In this document: positions 17,673 through 26,237 of the stretch, piece after piece
Layout of the letters: each line of letters begins with the position of its first letter
How positions within the stretch are numbered: the stretch's first letter is position 1
Assembly (NCBI GenBank): GCA_900542525.1
Contig: UQNZ01000004.1
Location: forward strand, 72,043-136,042
Direction of reading: 5' to 3'
Origin: an uncultured Eggerthella sp.
Lineage (GTDB): Bacteria > Actinomycetota > Coriobacteriia > Coriobacteriales > Eggerthellaceae
Length of the DNA: 64,000 bases
Program-made: the position numbers and the translations under genes
The notes under the pieces: generated by a model
The model's input: only the letters and a program-made list of their open reading frames with translations
Databases searched by the model: none
Told to the model about the DNA's origin: nothing

Positions 17673-20411
17673 TTAGAGCAGTGCGCCTGATGAGGCGAAA
17701 CGATATGCCACACCATCAATGGTGTGGCTCCCCGTTACCATGACACCATTGTCTTTAAGGTAGTACCACTTGCCGCCCGACTTGAGCCAGCCTGTGCTCA
17801 TGGCACCCGAGCCCTTGAAGTGATACCACGCACCCGAAATCTTCTGCCAGCCAGTCTTCATGGTGCCCGAGCCATTCAGGTAATACCAAACGTTATCCAC
17901 CTGGATGAAGCCTGTAGCCATGACACCATCCTCTTTGAGGTAGTACCACTTGCTCTTCACCTGCTGCCAGCCCTTTGCCATGGCGCCTGATCCTTGGAAG
18001 TAATACCAGTGGCCCGAAATCTTCTGCCAGCCGGTCTTCATGGCACCCGAACCATTCAAGTAATACCAAACGTTGTTCACCTGGAGGAAGCCCGTTGCCA
18101 TGGCACCATTATCTTTGAGGTAATACCACTTGCCGCCCGACTTGAGCCAGCCTGTGCTCATAGCACCCGAGCTCTTGAAGTGATGCCACACACCCGAGAT
18201 CTTCTGCCAGCCGGTCTTCATGGCACCCGAACCATTCAGGTAATACCAAACGTTATCCACTTGCGTCCAGCCCGTAGCCATGGCGCCGTCCTCTTTGAGG
18301 TAGTACCATTTGCCACCCGACTTGAGCCAGCCGGTCTTATAGGTGCCCGAAGCGGATGTTGCGTAATACCAAGTGTGATCGACCTGCACCCAACCAGTCT
18401 TACCAGAGGTGAGTGCCCCCTTTGAATCGAAGCAATAGAGCCTACCATCGATCTTCTGCCAGCCCGTTTTCATATCGCCATTCTTCGCATCAAGGTAATA
18501 GCGCTTCGAGCCTTCATCCTTCCAGCCCGTTGCCATGGCGCCATCATCGTTGAAGAAATAGGTCTTTTTGTCGATCACCTGCCAGCCCGTAAGGTATTCG
18601 GCGTCTTCATTGATGTAATACCAGGTCGATCCATCCTGCTGCCATCCCGTTGAAACGGTGCCATTGCTGCCGATATAAACCTTCTTGCCATCCACCTCGA
18701 CAAAACAATTGGTGAGAGGTGTCGTGGAACCTTCCGTGCCGGGCTCGCCGAAGTAATACTTCGTTCCGCTAGCCGTCTCTTGCCAGCCCGTAAGCTTATA
18801 GGGCAAGCCATCGCGGTAAGCACGAGCGCACGGTGCTTCATTGTGTTCCTGGATAACAATCGTCTCATCGCCCTGTGCATTCACCTTCACGCCGCTTGAA
18901 GTGAGCTCGGCAACGAACGCCCCTTTGCCCCACTGCGCGAAGAGCGAAGCTTGGTAGTGACGAGCGCCCTTCTCTTGGAGTACCTCGATTGTCTCATTGG
19001 ACATGAGCGAGAACGGTCCTGTTTGCACTGCAACAGCGCGATCCTCGCCGTTCGCATCCTTCAAAATAGTACGGAGGTAATCAGCGGAGTTCGAATTCAA
19101 ACGACCATGATGGCCTAGCTTGAGCAGATCGACCTTGCCGATCTTCGACTTCAGAGCATCTTCATCGCCCATGCTCTCTCCTGGAGCAACTAGGTTGTTG
19201 ATATCTCCCGCCAAGAATGCACTGCGACCATTCGGTGCGGTGACCTTCACGCCATACGAGAAGTAATTCGCATCAGGGACCTTCGTTGTCTGATAGCCCT
19301 CATCGTAATTGAATATCTCTATAGTGGCGTTACCAAGCTTGAACACAGGTGAGCCTTTGCGCGGATCTTCTGTAGGAGCGGGGTCTTCTGTGGCAGTGAT
19401 CGCTTCGCTCTTGGAGGCAACAGCGGCCGATTTGGCGCGCGCACTCGATGCTTGGGCGCTAGTTGATGAAGCAGCAGACGAAGCGGTTGACTGGGTAGAT
19501 GATGCTTGCCCGTCAGCTGCGCCTACAACAGACGGTTCGGCAGATTCAGGGGGCGTTGCAGAAGCTGTCTGCGAAACACCCTCTTGCGTACGCGCTTGTT
19601 CGTCATCTTTCTTGGCGTTTTTGCTCGCTTCTCCCGTGGACAATGCCTCGCTCGTAGCGGCCTCAGCTGCCTTATCGCTCGCAGCTTCATGGGCATCAGA
19701 GTTGGATTCCGTGGTCATCTGCTGGGTGCCGAGCGTAGCAGGATCTGTTGGATCGGGATCAGGGTCAGCAGGATCAACTGGGTCGGGATCGGGGTCAGGG
19801 TCGGGATCGGGGTCAGGGTCAGGATCGATCGGTTCTGTGTAGGAAGGATCAAGGTGCTGGATGATGCGCGCACCATATTCCTTCTGCGCCCACTCGGCCG
19901 CAGCGATCAGGCGATCATAGACGAACCGATTATCCCAGAGCGCTGAAGAGCTGGTGATATAGCTGTCGTCGTAAACCGGTGTGTAGATGGTCTTGGGATG
20001 AAAAGCATAAATGATCTGAGAAGCAGACCCGATATGATCGGAATGCGGGTGTGTGCCAATGTAGAAATCGAGGTTATCCTGCGTCACCCCGATCTTGCGC
20101 ATATAGGCGATGACCTCATCTTCTTTGCCTTGGCCATAGGTCGTGCCTGGACGCACAGGATAACGGAAATCGGAACCATCGGGTGCCGCTGAATCCTCGG
20201 CGGAATCAACCACGCCAAAATGCCCGTCGCACTCGACGATGATCGCATCCATATGGTCGAAGGGCAGCACATGGATACGCACCGAGCTCGATTCCGTCTG
20301 CCCATTTTCAGCATGAGCAGTCGTAGGAACAAAGAGCACTAGGAGCAGCGCCATAAGGACAGCAACGAAGGTGGTGAAAAGATTCGATTTCTTCTGATAC
20401 GTAGACAACAT
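17673..20411 (-). CDS. Secreted metallo-beta-lactamase-fold protein with choline-binding repeats, Pce-like
   Basis: A 912-residue secreted protein. Signal peptide residues 1-34 (cleavage after TAHA). The catalytic domain carries GTHPHSDHIGS (His121, His123, Asp125, His126), an earlier VVDSAED, FLAGDINN and LGHHGRLNS, the metallo-beta-lactamase metal set. Local wording such as DGHFGVVD, DGSDFRYP and LWDN strongly recalls pneumococcal Pce/CbpE, a teichoic-acid phosphorylcholine esterase. A 150-residue Asp-Pro then Ser/Ala/Thr-rich insert splits the catalytic domain. The C-terminal 370 residues are about 17 choline-binding-type repeats (TGWQK..WYYF..GAM). ATG 20411 is chosen for the GAGG upstream. 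Function as a phosphodiesterase of the cell surface is inferred from family. Confidence 0.85.
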   Translation of the reverse strand: MLSTYQKKSNLFTTFVAVLMALLLVLFVPTTAHAENGQTESSSVRIHVLPFDHMDAIIVECDGHFGVVDSAEDSAAPDGSDFRYPVRPGTTYGQGKEDEVIAYMRKIGVTQDNLDFYIGTHPHSDHIGSASQIIYAFHPKTIYTPVYDDSYITSSSALWDNRFVYDRLIAAAEWAQKEYGARIIQHLDPSYTEPIDPDPDPDPDPDPDPDPVDPADPDPDPTDPATLGTQQMTTESNSDAHEAASDKAAEAATSEALSTGEASKNAKKDDEQARTQEGVSQTASATPPESAEPSVVGAADGQASSTQSTASSAASSTSAQASSARAKSAAVASKSEAITATEDPAPTEDPRKGSPVFKLGNATIEIFNYDEGYQTTKVPDANYFSYGVKVTAPNGRSAFLAGDINNLVAPGESMGDEDALKSKIGKVDLLKLGHHGRLNSNSADYLRTILKDANGEDRAVAVQTGPFSLMSNETIEVLQEKGARHYQASLFAQWGKGAFVAELTSSGVKVNAQGDETIVIQEHNEAPCARAYRDGLPYKLTGWQETASGTKYYFGEPGTEGSTTPLTNCFVEVDGKKVYIGSNGTVSTGWQQDGSTWYYINEDAEYLTGWQVIDKKTYFFNDDGAMATGWKDEGSKRYYLDAKNGDMKTGWQKIDGRLYCFDSKGALTSGKTGWVQVDHTWYYATSASGTYKTGWLKSGGKWYYLKEDGAMATGWTQVDNVWYYLNGSGAMKTGWQKISGVWHHFKSSGAMSTGWLKSGGKWYYLKDNGAMATGFLQVNNVWYYLNGSGAMKTGWQKISGHWYYFQGSGAMAKGWQQVKSKWYYLKEDGVMATGFIQVDNVWYYLNGSGTMKTGWQKISGAWYHFKGSGAMSTGWLKSGGKWYYLKDNGVMVTGSHTIDGVAYRFASSGALL
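17700..18340. repeat. 180-bp tandem super-repeats within the choline-binding tail
   Basis: The segment coding SGGKWYYL and its variants recurs at about 17760, 17940, 18120 and 18300, a spacing of 180 bp that equals three 20-residue repeats. High nucleotide identity between units suggests recent duplication or homogenisation, so repeat number may vary between strains and short-read assembly may be unreliable here. Confidence 0.8.
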
Positions 20412-20643
20412 TCTTCCTCGAAAACAACAACGATCGAACAATGAAGTAGTGCATTTGGGGTGTGTTTGGAAGGAGTTCCTAGTTTACAAAATGAAAACAA
20501 ACGTGCAAGCAAATCGCCTCTTTTCAGGCTTCGAGCGGCATTCTTGGTGAGGGGATGGCATGCTTGCCAGAACGATTGTGGAGAATGAACGCATTCATCC
20601 AAATCGCACATCACAAGATTTCGACAATGATCCATCGAACACG

Positions 20644-20670
20644 CGTGAAAGCTTCTCTTTCACGTATCAT
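20644..20670 (+). promoter_or_regulatory. Candidate operator/promoter of the esterase-acyltransferase operon
   Basis: A perfect 8-bp inverted repeat, CGTGAAAG-cttct-CTTTCACG (20644-20664), directly abuts a -10-like TATCAT (20665-20670) about 47 bases before the ATG at 20717. A palindrome covering the -35/spacer region looks like a repressor site, but a clear -35 is absent. Confidence 0.4.
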
Positions 20671-20716
20671 TAGAGCGAAGAAAAGGCGCAATGGAAGCGC
20701 CATGTGAGGAGAGTCG

Positions 20717-21727
20717 ATGAACCCCATTACCCAAGCAGCCGTGAAAGCCATCACAAAACTGCGGCCGAACATCCAAGATGGCTACCTGCGCCAACGTGCT
20801 GCTGAAGATGCAAGTGCACGGCTCACTATCGCAAGTCCTCGCTGCCGCATCGATGACAAAATGGTTGCCACCTCCGAAGGCGCAGAGATTCCCGTCCGTG
20901 TGTTCACGCCACTCGATATCGATTTTTCCCTGCGCAACGGCTTGCATGTGAACGAAGACTTCGAGGGCACGATCCTTTTCTTCCATGGCGGAGGATTCGC
21001 CAATGGCGATATCGATTTCTACACCGACACGTGCATGAAGATGGCGCTCAAACTCAATAGACGCGTGGTATCCGTCGATTACCGCCGCTCGCCCGAGCAT
21101 AAGTTCCCTGTTGCGCTCATGGATTGCTACGAAGTTGCTCGCCAGCTCTTCGCACGTGAGCTCTTAGATGATGTCGATCCGGAGCACATCGTGCTCTTCG
21201 GCGATTCCGCTGGGGGCAACCTTGCTGCCTCCGTTTCGCTGCTCGCACGTGAGCTGGGAGAGTTCACCCCACGAACGCAGATCTTGCTCTATCCGCTCGT
21301 CTATAACGATCACACCCTAACCAGCATGTTCGATTCGGTGCGTGAAAACGGAGAGGACTATATCCTCACGCGTGAAGATATCAATGGATATATCGATCTT
21401 TATCTGAGTTCTCCGGAGGATTTCTTCAACCCCTATTTCGCTCCGCTGTTAGAAGTGGATCTTTCCCATCAGCCACGCACGCTCGTGGTGAGCGCAGAAT
21501 ACTGCCCTCTGCGCGACGAAGGCGAAACCTACGCCGCCCGGCTCGAACTTGAAGGAAACGAGGTCGAATGCGTGCGCATGCTCAACGCGATCCACGGCTA
21601 CTTCCTCTATCCGAGTGTGTTCGGCTTCGTGCGCGATACCTATAAGATCATCGAGAGCTTCCTCGACCACCAGCCCCTTCCACAAGAAGATGATGCCACA
21701 TGGCTCGCACTCCTTGGTACCGACTAG
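20717..21727 (+). CDS. HSL-family alpha/beta hydrolase (esterase/deacylase)
   Basis: A 336-residue hormone-sensitive-lipase-type esterase. The oxyanion motif HGGG (residues 90-93) and nucleophile motif GDSAGG (Ser164) are intact; the acid lies near CPLRDEGETY and the histidine in NAIHGYF. No signal peptide, so it acts inside the cell. AGGAG precedes ATG 20717. Its 3' end overlaps the next gene by 28 bases. Pairing with a condensation-fold acyltransferase suggests the two add and remove acyl groups on the same class of substrate, but this is inference. Confidence 0.88.
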   Translation: MNPITQAAVKAITKLRPNIQDGYLRQRAAEDASARLTIASPRCRIDDKMVATSEGAEIPVRVFTPLDIDFSLRNGLHVNEDFEGTILFFHGGGFANGDIDFYTDTCMKMALKLNRRVVSVDYRRSPEHKFPVALMDCYEVARQLFARELLDDVDPEHIVLFGDSAGGNLAASVSLLARELGEFTPRTQILLYPLVYNDHTLTSMFDSVRENGEDYILTREDINGYIDLYLSSPEDFFNPYFAPLLEVDLSHQPRTLVVSAEYCPLRDEGETYAARLELEGNEVECVRMLNAIHGYFLYPSVFGFVRDTYKIIESFLDHQPLPQEDDATWLALLGTD

Positions 21728-23025
21728 ACAATGTGGGGAAATATTATTCTTCCCAAGCAGGGCGCGCGGGCCAGACGGTCTTCCGCTTCGCAGCAACCTT
21801 CGTGGATTCCATCAGTCCTGAAGCGCTTCAGCACGCACTCGATCGGAGCATTACGCTCTTTCCCGGTTTCAATGTGAAATTGCGCAGCGGGCTATTTTGG
21901 CACTACCTTGAACCAGCCGATGAAGTCCCGCAGGTAGAACCTGAACGCTTGCCGATCTGCGCTGGGCTGCATGCTGATCTCAATAGTGTGCTCATGCGAG
22001 TGACCTATTTCCGCCACCGTATCAACTTGGAAGTCTCACATATGATCTCAGATGGACGCGGTACGCTCGAATTCTTCAAAACGTTGCTCAACGCCTATGT
22101 TGAAGAGCGCTACCAGGCCACGCCTACTCTACCAAACGAGCCAGGATCCACTCCAGAGCGGCGCAATGAAGACAGCTACACAACCAACTACGAACGCTCA
22201 AAAGCAGGCACAACCGAATCGGAGAAGGTCTATCACTTATTTGGGTGGAAGAACACCGCAGAACCTACGTTCATGGAATACCATCTTTCAGCAAGCGCAG
22301 TTCACAGCACTGCGAAGGATATGGACGTGAGCGTGACATCGCTCGTGATCGCGGCAGTCATCGTTGCTATCCGTGCGACGATGCCTCCTGCAAAGCGCAA
22401 CCGTGCGATCCGCATGGATGTCCCCGTTGATCTGCGCGAGATTTTCGGATCAGAGACGCTGCGCAACTTCTTCGGGTTGGCATTCATCAGCTACACTCCG
22501 GGAAGTTCGGATGCCTCGCTTGAAGATATCGCGCACCTCGTACAAACACAGCTCAAAACCGGCACTGAACCAGAAGTGCTCAAACGGCGCATGAATCGCA
22601 TGCTCAAGATCGAGAAGAACCCCTTTATCTCGCATGCCCCACTCTTCTTGAAAGACGGTGCGCTCATGTTCGCAAATTGGATGGCAGCGCAAGAGGTCAC
22701 CACCACGGTATCGAGCATCGGACGCATCACGCTCGATCCTGCAACCGAGCCTTATGTGTCCGATATCAATGTCTCAACTTCGACCCATGGAATGAACTTT
22801 CTTTTCTGCACCTTCAAGGACGTGCTGAGCATCGTGATTTCGAGCATCTATGTGCGACATGATGTGATGCGCAATTTCTGCCGCGTTTTCACTGACTTAG
22901 GAATCGAAGGAACGGTCAGCGTGAATAAGACCTCCGGCCAAGTCGATCGCGAACTCACCCAAGCTCACTTCGAACAGCTCTCCCGCCGCATCGCCGAAGA
23001 GCGCAGACAAGGGAGTAAGCGATGA
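21700..23025 (+). CDS. Condensation-fold acyltransferase (alcohol acetyltransferase-like)
   Basis: A 441-residue member of the HxxxD acyltransferase superfamily (chloramphenicol acetyltransferase, NRPS condensation, alcohol acetyltransferase and wax-ester synthase relatives). The catalytic motif is SHMISDGRG (His114, Asp118), followed by a DVPVDLR-type stretch that resembles the family's second conserved region. The opening TPWYRLDNVGKYY is a usual start for the alcohol-acetyltransferase-like group. It starts 28 bases inside the esterase gene and is followed 34 bases later by the zinc-ribbon membrane gene. The acyl donor and acceptor are unknown. Confidence 0.75.
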   Translation: MARTPWYRLDNVGKYYSSQAGRAGQTVFRFAATFVDSISPEALQHALDRSITLFPGFNVKLRSGLFWHYLEPADEVPQVEPERLPICAGLHADLNSVLMRVTYFRHRINLEVSHMISDGRGTLEFFKTLLNAYVEERYQATPTLPNEPGSTPERRNEDSYTTNYERSKAGTTESEKVYHLFGWKNTAEPTFMEYHLSASAVHSTAKDMDVSVTSLVIAAVIVAIRATMPPAKRNRAIRMDVPVDLREIFGSETLRNFFGLAFISYTPGSSDASLEDIAHLVQTQLKTGTEPEVLKRRMNRMLKIEKNPFISHAPLFLKDGALMFANWMAAQEVTTTVSSIGRITLDPATEPYVSDINVSTSTHGMNFLFCTFKDVLSIVISSIYVRHDVMRNFCRVFTDLGIEGTVSVNKTSGQVDRELTQAHFEQLSRRIAEERRQGSKR

Positions 23026-23059
23026 CGAGCATGCACATGAACAGCAGAAGGAGAAGGCT

Positions 23060-23716
23060 ATGAGGAACTGCCCCTCCTGTCATATCGATTTCACCGGCAT
23101 GCTCGATCGCTGCCCTCTGTGTGGAAGCAAGCTCGAAGGAACGCCTGAAGGCATGGTATTCCCCGAAAACGAACTCGCGCGCACTAAGAAGATTGCGAAA
23201 CGTTCCATGATCGCACTCACGTTCGCCGCGCTCGCCCTCATGGCCTTCCTCTGCGTGCGCACACATGCGCCCTTCGTAACGTGGATCGCTTCCTTTGCTG
23301 CGGTGATCGTGAACTACATCTTCATCCGCAATGTGGTCGTGCACTCCCCGAGCTTTCTCCGCATCATCGAGCGCTACTTCCTCGTGGTAATGGCGCTCAT
23401 TCTCTTATTGCTGCTCGCAACGGGTGATAGCCGCCTTGCCACGTATGTCGTTCCCGCGCTCACCCTCGTCGCACTTTTCTTCAATGGGGTGCTCGTGGCG
23501 GTGTTTCGCAACGGATTCGTGCAGGGTTACGCGAAATATCTGCTGTTCAATTTCGTGCTTGGCATGGTGCCGCTCGTTTTGCTCGCAACAGGACTGGTGA
23601 GCCAACCGTCACTCTCGATCGCGAGCGGTATCGTTTCGGGATTGCTCTTAATATTGCTGCTCGTGCTCACACGTAAGCAGCTCTTCTCTGAAATGCAGAA
23701 ACTCTTTCATCGCTGA
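23060..23716 (+). CDS. Zinc-ribbon membrane protein (DUF6320-like)
   Basis: A 218-residue protein with an N-terminal zinc ribbon (NCPSCHIDFTG, CPLCGSKL; Cys pairs 4/7 and 18/21) and six hydrophobic segments from residue 50 on. It has a strong SD (AAGGAGAAGG) and follows the acyltransferase by 34 bases in the same operon. I believe proteins of this shape recur next to condensation-fold acyltransferases in anaerobic Gram-positives and are classed as DUF6320. No biochemical role is known to me. It could anchor the enzymes or move their product. Confidence 0.7.
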   Translation: MRNCPSCHIDFTGMLDRCPLCGSKLEGTPEGMVFPENELARTKKIAKRSMIALTFAALALMAFLCVRTHAPFVTWIASFAAVIVNYIFIRNVVVHSPSFLRIIERYFLVVMALILLLLLATGDSRLATYVVPALTLVALFFNGVLVAVFRNGFVQGYAKYLLFNFVLGMVPLVLLATGLVSQPSLSIASGIVSGLLLILLLVLTRKQLFSEMQKLFHR

Positions 23717-23753
23717 TGCGAAGGTCATATGCGCACAAGCTAAGGACTACCTC

Positions 23754-25343
23754 TTATGAGGCTCTCCTGGGAACATACGCTGTTCGCATGAGCATATCTT
23801 CGCTCAAGTGCTCTTCTTGCGCTTCAGCAGCACGATCACGCGAACATGGAGTACGATCTTGTTTGTTCAAGTTCGAACGGATGCGCAAGTACTCCCAAAC
23901 CAGCAGCACGAAGAGCAGCGCCATCACGATCAAGTACCCGATCACGGCTCCCGGCAACCCCGTGAAGATAACGAGCAGCGTGGGCACGAAGAGAGAGAAG
24001 CCGAGCGTGATGACATAGAGTTTGGTCACATCTTTCTGGCGACGCATGATCGTAATGGTCTGGTAGAGAAAATCGATCGCAGCCGTTACGCCACCAGCTG
24101 CCAGCATGATATAGCTCAGTCCCCTGAACTGCTCGAAATCGATGCCATAGAGGAAACTCATGATAGGGATGCCGATCCATGCCATGACCCCCACATTCAC
24201 CACGGTGAGCGCGATGATAAGCACGAAGATGCCAAGGATGATCAGATCGAAGCGGCGACGTTTCGCAGGATCGTTCCACACGTTCGCCATGCGCACAAGA
24301 AGCGGTTTGTAGACCAGCTGCACGGTGAGCAAGATGCCCTGCGCAGGGAAATAGAGTGCATTGAAATAGAGCTGATTGTCGTAGGAGAGCGCGCCTTCCA
24401 TCACGAACTTCGGCATGTTGTCGATGACCGCATAGAGGAAGAGCGCCACGAAGAGCGGTGCACAATTCTTGAAGAGCTGCCCGATCGAAGTTGCGCTCCA
24501 TGAACGCTCCTTCGGCGTCTCTAAGAGTGCAAGCGGGAAGGTGACCACGATAAAGGTTAGCGCAGCAGCAACCGCCATACCAATACAAGCGACTATCATG
24601 TTGCGCGTAATGAGCAGCAATATCGAGAACACAACGAGTGCCGCCACCGAACGAAGAGCTTGCGAAACGCCCGCCAAGTAGAGCTTATCGACCTGCTGGA
24701 GACGACCTTCATATACGTCCGCCAACCCATCGACCATACGGTAGAGATACACGCCGATCGAAATATAGAACATGGTGCTATCGTAGCCACGGATCTGGCA
24801 ATAGATCACCCCTACCGCCACCATAGCCACGCACGTGATCCAGCGGTTGATCTGATAATCCATGAACGTATGCTTCTCGTTCACATCCGAGACCTGGTAG
24901 GTACGCACACCGAAATTCGCCAGGATCATGAGCAGCGTACCGGTAACGAAAGCCATCGAGAACATGCCTGCTTGTTCGGCGCCGACCAGCTGTGTGGCGA
25001 TGATGGTAAGTATGGGGAAAACCATGCCCCAAGCACCCACGCCAACCGTGTTCCAGATGAAATCACGCGTGGTGCGATGCGCAGCGTATTCTTCCTCCTG
25101 ATCGGAAAGCGATCCTTCAGAAAGCGCCCCCATCACGCGGTCGAACCACTGATTCACCAAGCGCGCGATGAAATTCTGTTTGTGCATGCGCGGTTCATTG
25201 CGCTGTCGTGGAGCCTCTTGCAGGCGCGGTTGCGGGGTGTGTTGTGGATGTTGTGTTGTTCGGCAATCTTTCTTCATGGTTAAATAATCGCACCACTTGC
25301 GCCGCCGATGCAATGTGATCGTGCGCTCTTTCAAATTCTCCAA
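23754..25343 (-). CDS. Polysaccharide/lipid-type flippase (MOP superfamily)
   Basis: A 529-residue membrane protein with about 12-14 helices starting near residue 100 (FIWNTVGVGAWGMVFPIL), of the Wzx/MurJ-type MOP superfamily that flips lipid-linked saccharides. The first 95 residues are hydrophilic and Arg/Gln-rich. The start is uncertain: TTG 25343 has AAGG at acceptable distance, whereas ATG 25277 and 25187 have no SD. It stands alone, divergent from a HAD phosphatase, with no glycosyltransferases nearby, so the cargo is unknown. A TTAC-N6-GTAA inverted repeat lies just upstream. Confidence 0.8.
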   Translation of the reverse strand: MENLKERTITLHRRRKWCDYLTMKKDCRTTQHPQHTPQPRLQEAPRQRNEPRMHKQNFIARLVNQWFDRVMGALSEGSLSDQEEEYAAHRTTRDFIWNTVGVGAWGMVFPILTIIATQLVGAEQAGMFSMAFVTGTLLMILANFGVRTYQVSDVNEKHTFMDYQINRWITCVAMVAVGVIYCQIRGYDSTMFYISIGVYLYRMVDGLADVYEGRLQQVDKLYLAGVSQALRSVAALVVFSILLLITRNMIVACIGMAVAAALTFIVVTFPLALLETPKERSWSATSIGQLFKNCAPLFVALFLYAVIDNMPKFVMEGALSYDNQLYFNALYFPAQGILLTVQLVYKPLLVRMANVWNDPAKRRRFDLIILGIFVLIIALTVVNVGVMAWIGIPIMSFLYGIDFEQFRGLSYIMLAAGGVTAAIDFLYQTITIMRRQKDVTKLYVITLGFSLFVPTLLVIFTGLPGAVIGYLIVMALLFVLLVWEYLRIRSNLNKQDRTPCSRDRAAEAQEEHLSEDMLMRTAYVPRRAS

Positions 25344-25517
25344 TATATCTTTACCTTAACGTAAGAAAATGCGTGTCAAAGTGCCCGAACGCGGGATAAT
25401 AGAGATCGAGATCCGGAATTGCAAAGATACACGAAAGGCAGAATGCGCAATACAGGGACATGCACGGACGCCAAGATGCACGACGACGCAAAAACGTATG
25501 ATAAGGGGATAGACAAC

Positions 25518-26186
25518 ATGAATGAACTTCTAGGACGAGAGATCACGGGGCTACTCTTCGATGCCGATGGCACCCTGCTCGATACCTACGACCTGATCCT
25601 TTCATCTATGCGTTACACGATCAACGAAAGATGCAGCGAGAACTATTCCGATGCGGAGTTGATGCGCGGCGTCGGCACGCCGCTGCCCGATCAGATGCTC
25701 TCCTTTGCAAAAGGCGATACGCGAAGAGCCGATGAGCTGGTCATAACCTATCGTGCGCACAACGACGCCATCCATGATGCGGGTATCCGCACCTTTCCTG
25801 ATACGCGCGCAGCACTCGAGCGCTTTCGCGCCATGGGTTTCAAGATGGGCGTAGTCACTTCGAAACGCCACGAATTGGCCGAACGCGGGCTGGAACTTAC
25901 CGGTATTGCAGAATTCTTCGATGCGCTGATCGCGCCCGATGATTGGCCTGAGCATAAACCCGCGCCAGGACCGATCCTGCATGAATGTGAGCTACTCGGT
26001 CTTGACCCACACGCATGCCTCTACATTGGCGATAGCCCCTATGATATTCAAGCAGGAAATCGCGCGGGCTGCCTTACGGTCGCAGCGCTCTGGGGCATGT
26101 TCCCCACAACAGCACTCGAAGCGGAAGATCCCTCGCTCAATTGCGCTACGCTCAGCCACTTAGCCGACCTGTTCGAACTCGAATAA
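25518..26186 (+). CDS. HAD-superfamily phosphatase (phosphoglycolate phosphatase-like)
   Basis: A 222-residue HAD hydrolase. Motif I FDADGTLLDTY (Asp13 nucleophile, Asp15), an alpha-helical cap, motif II VVTSKRH, motif III Lys in EHKPAPGP and motif IV YIGDSPYDIQAG are all intact. It belongs to the PGP/beta-phosphoglucomutase-like group with a cap after motif I and could be a phosphoglycolate or nucleotide phosphatase; substrate is not predictable. An upstream in-frame start at 25419 is rejected because ATG 25518 has GGGGA at good spacing and family members begin a few residues before motif I. Confidence 0.85.
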   Translation: MNELLGREITGLLFDADGTLLDTYDLILSSMRYTINERCSENYSDAELMRGVGTPLPDQMLSFAKGDTRRADELVITYRAHNDAIHDAGIRTFPDTRAALERFRAMGFKMGVVTSKRHELAERGLELTGIAEFFDALIAPDDWPEHKPAPGPILHECELLGLDPHACLYIGDSPYDIQAGNRAGCLTVAALWGMFPTTALEAEDPSLNCATLSHLADLFELE

Positions 26187-26237
26187 AAAAACACGCTAAG
26201 CAGAAAAGCCTTGACTGATCGCACACGCACTGACGAA

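Noticed and set aside
17724..18425. Repeated + strand frames resembling a repeat protein, or a CRISPR-like array
   Set aside because: They mirror the 180-bp choline-binding super-repeats of the minus-strand gene. Units are adjacent without unique spacers, so it is not CRISPR.
19309..19842. 177-codon + strand frame with Gly-Ser repeats
   Set aside because: Reverse reading of the Asp-Pro/Ser-rich linker of the Pce-like protein; low complexity and no SD.
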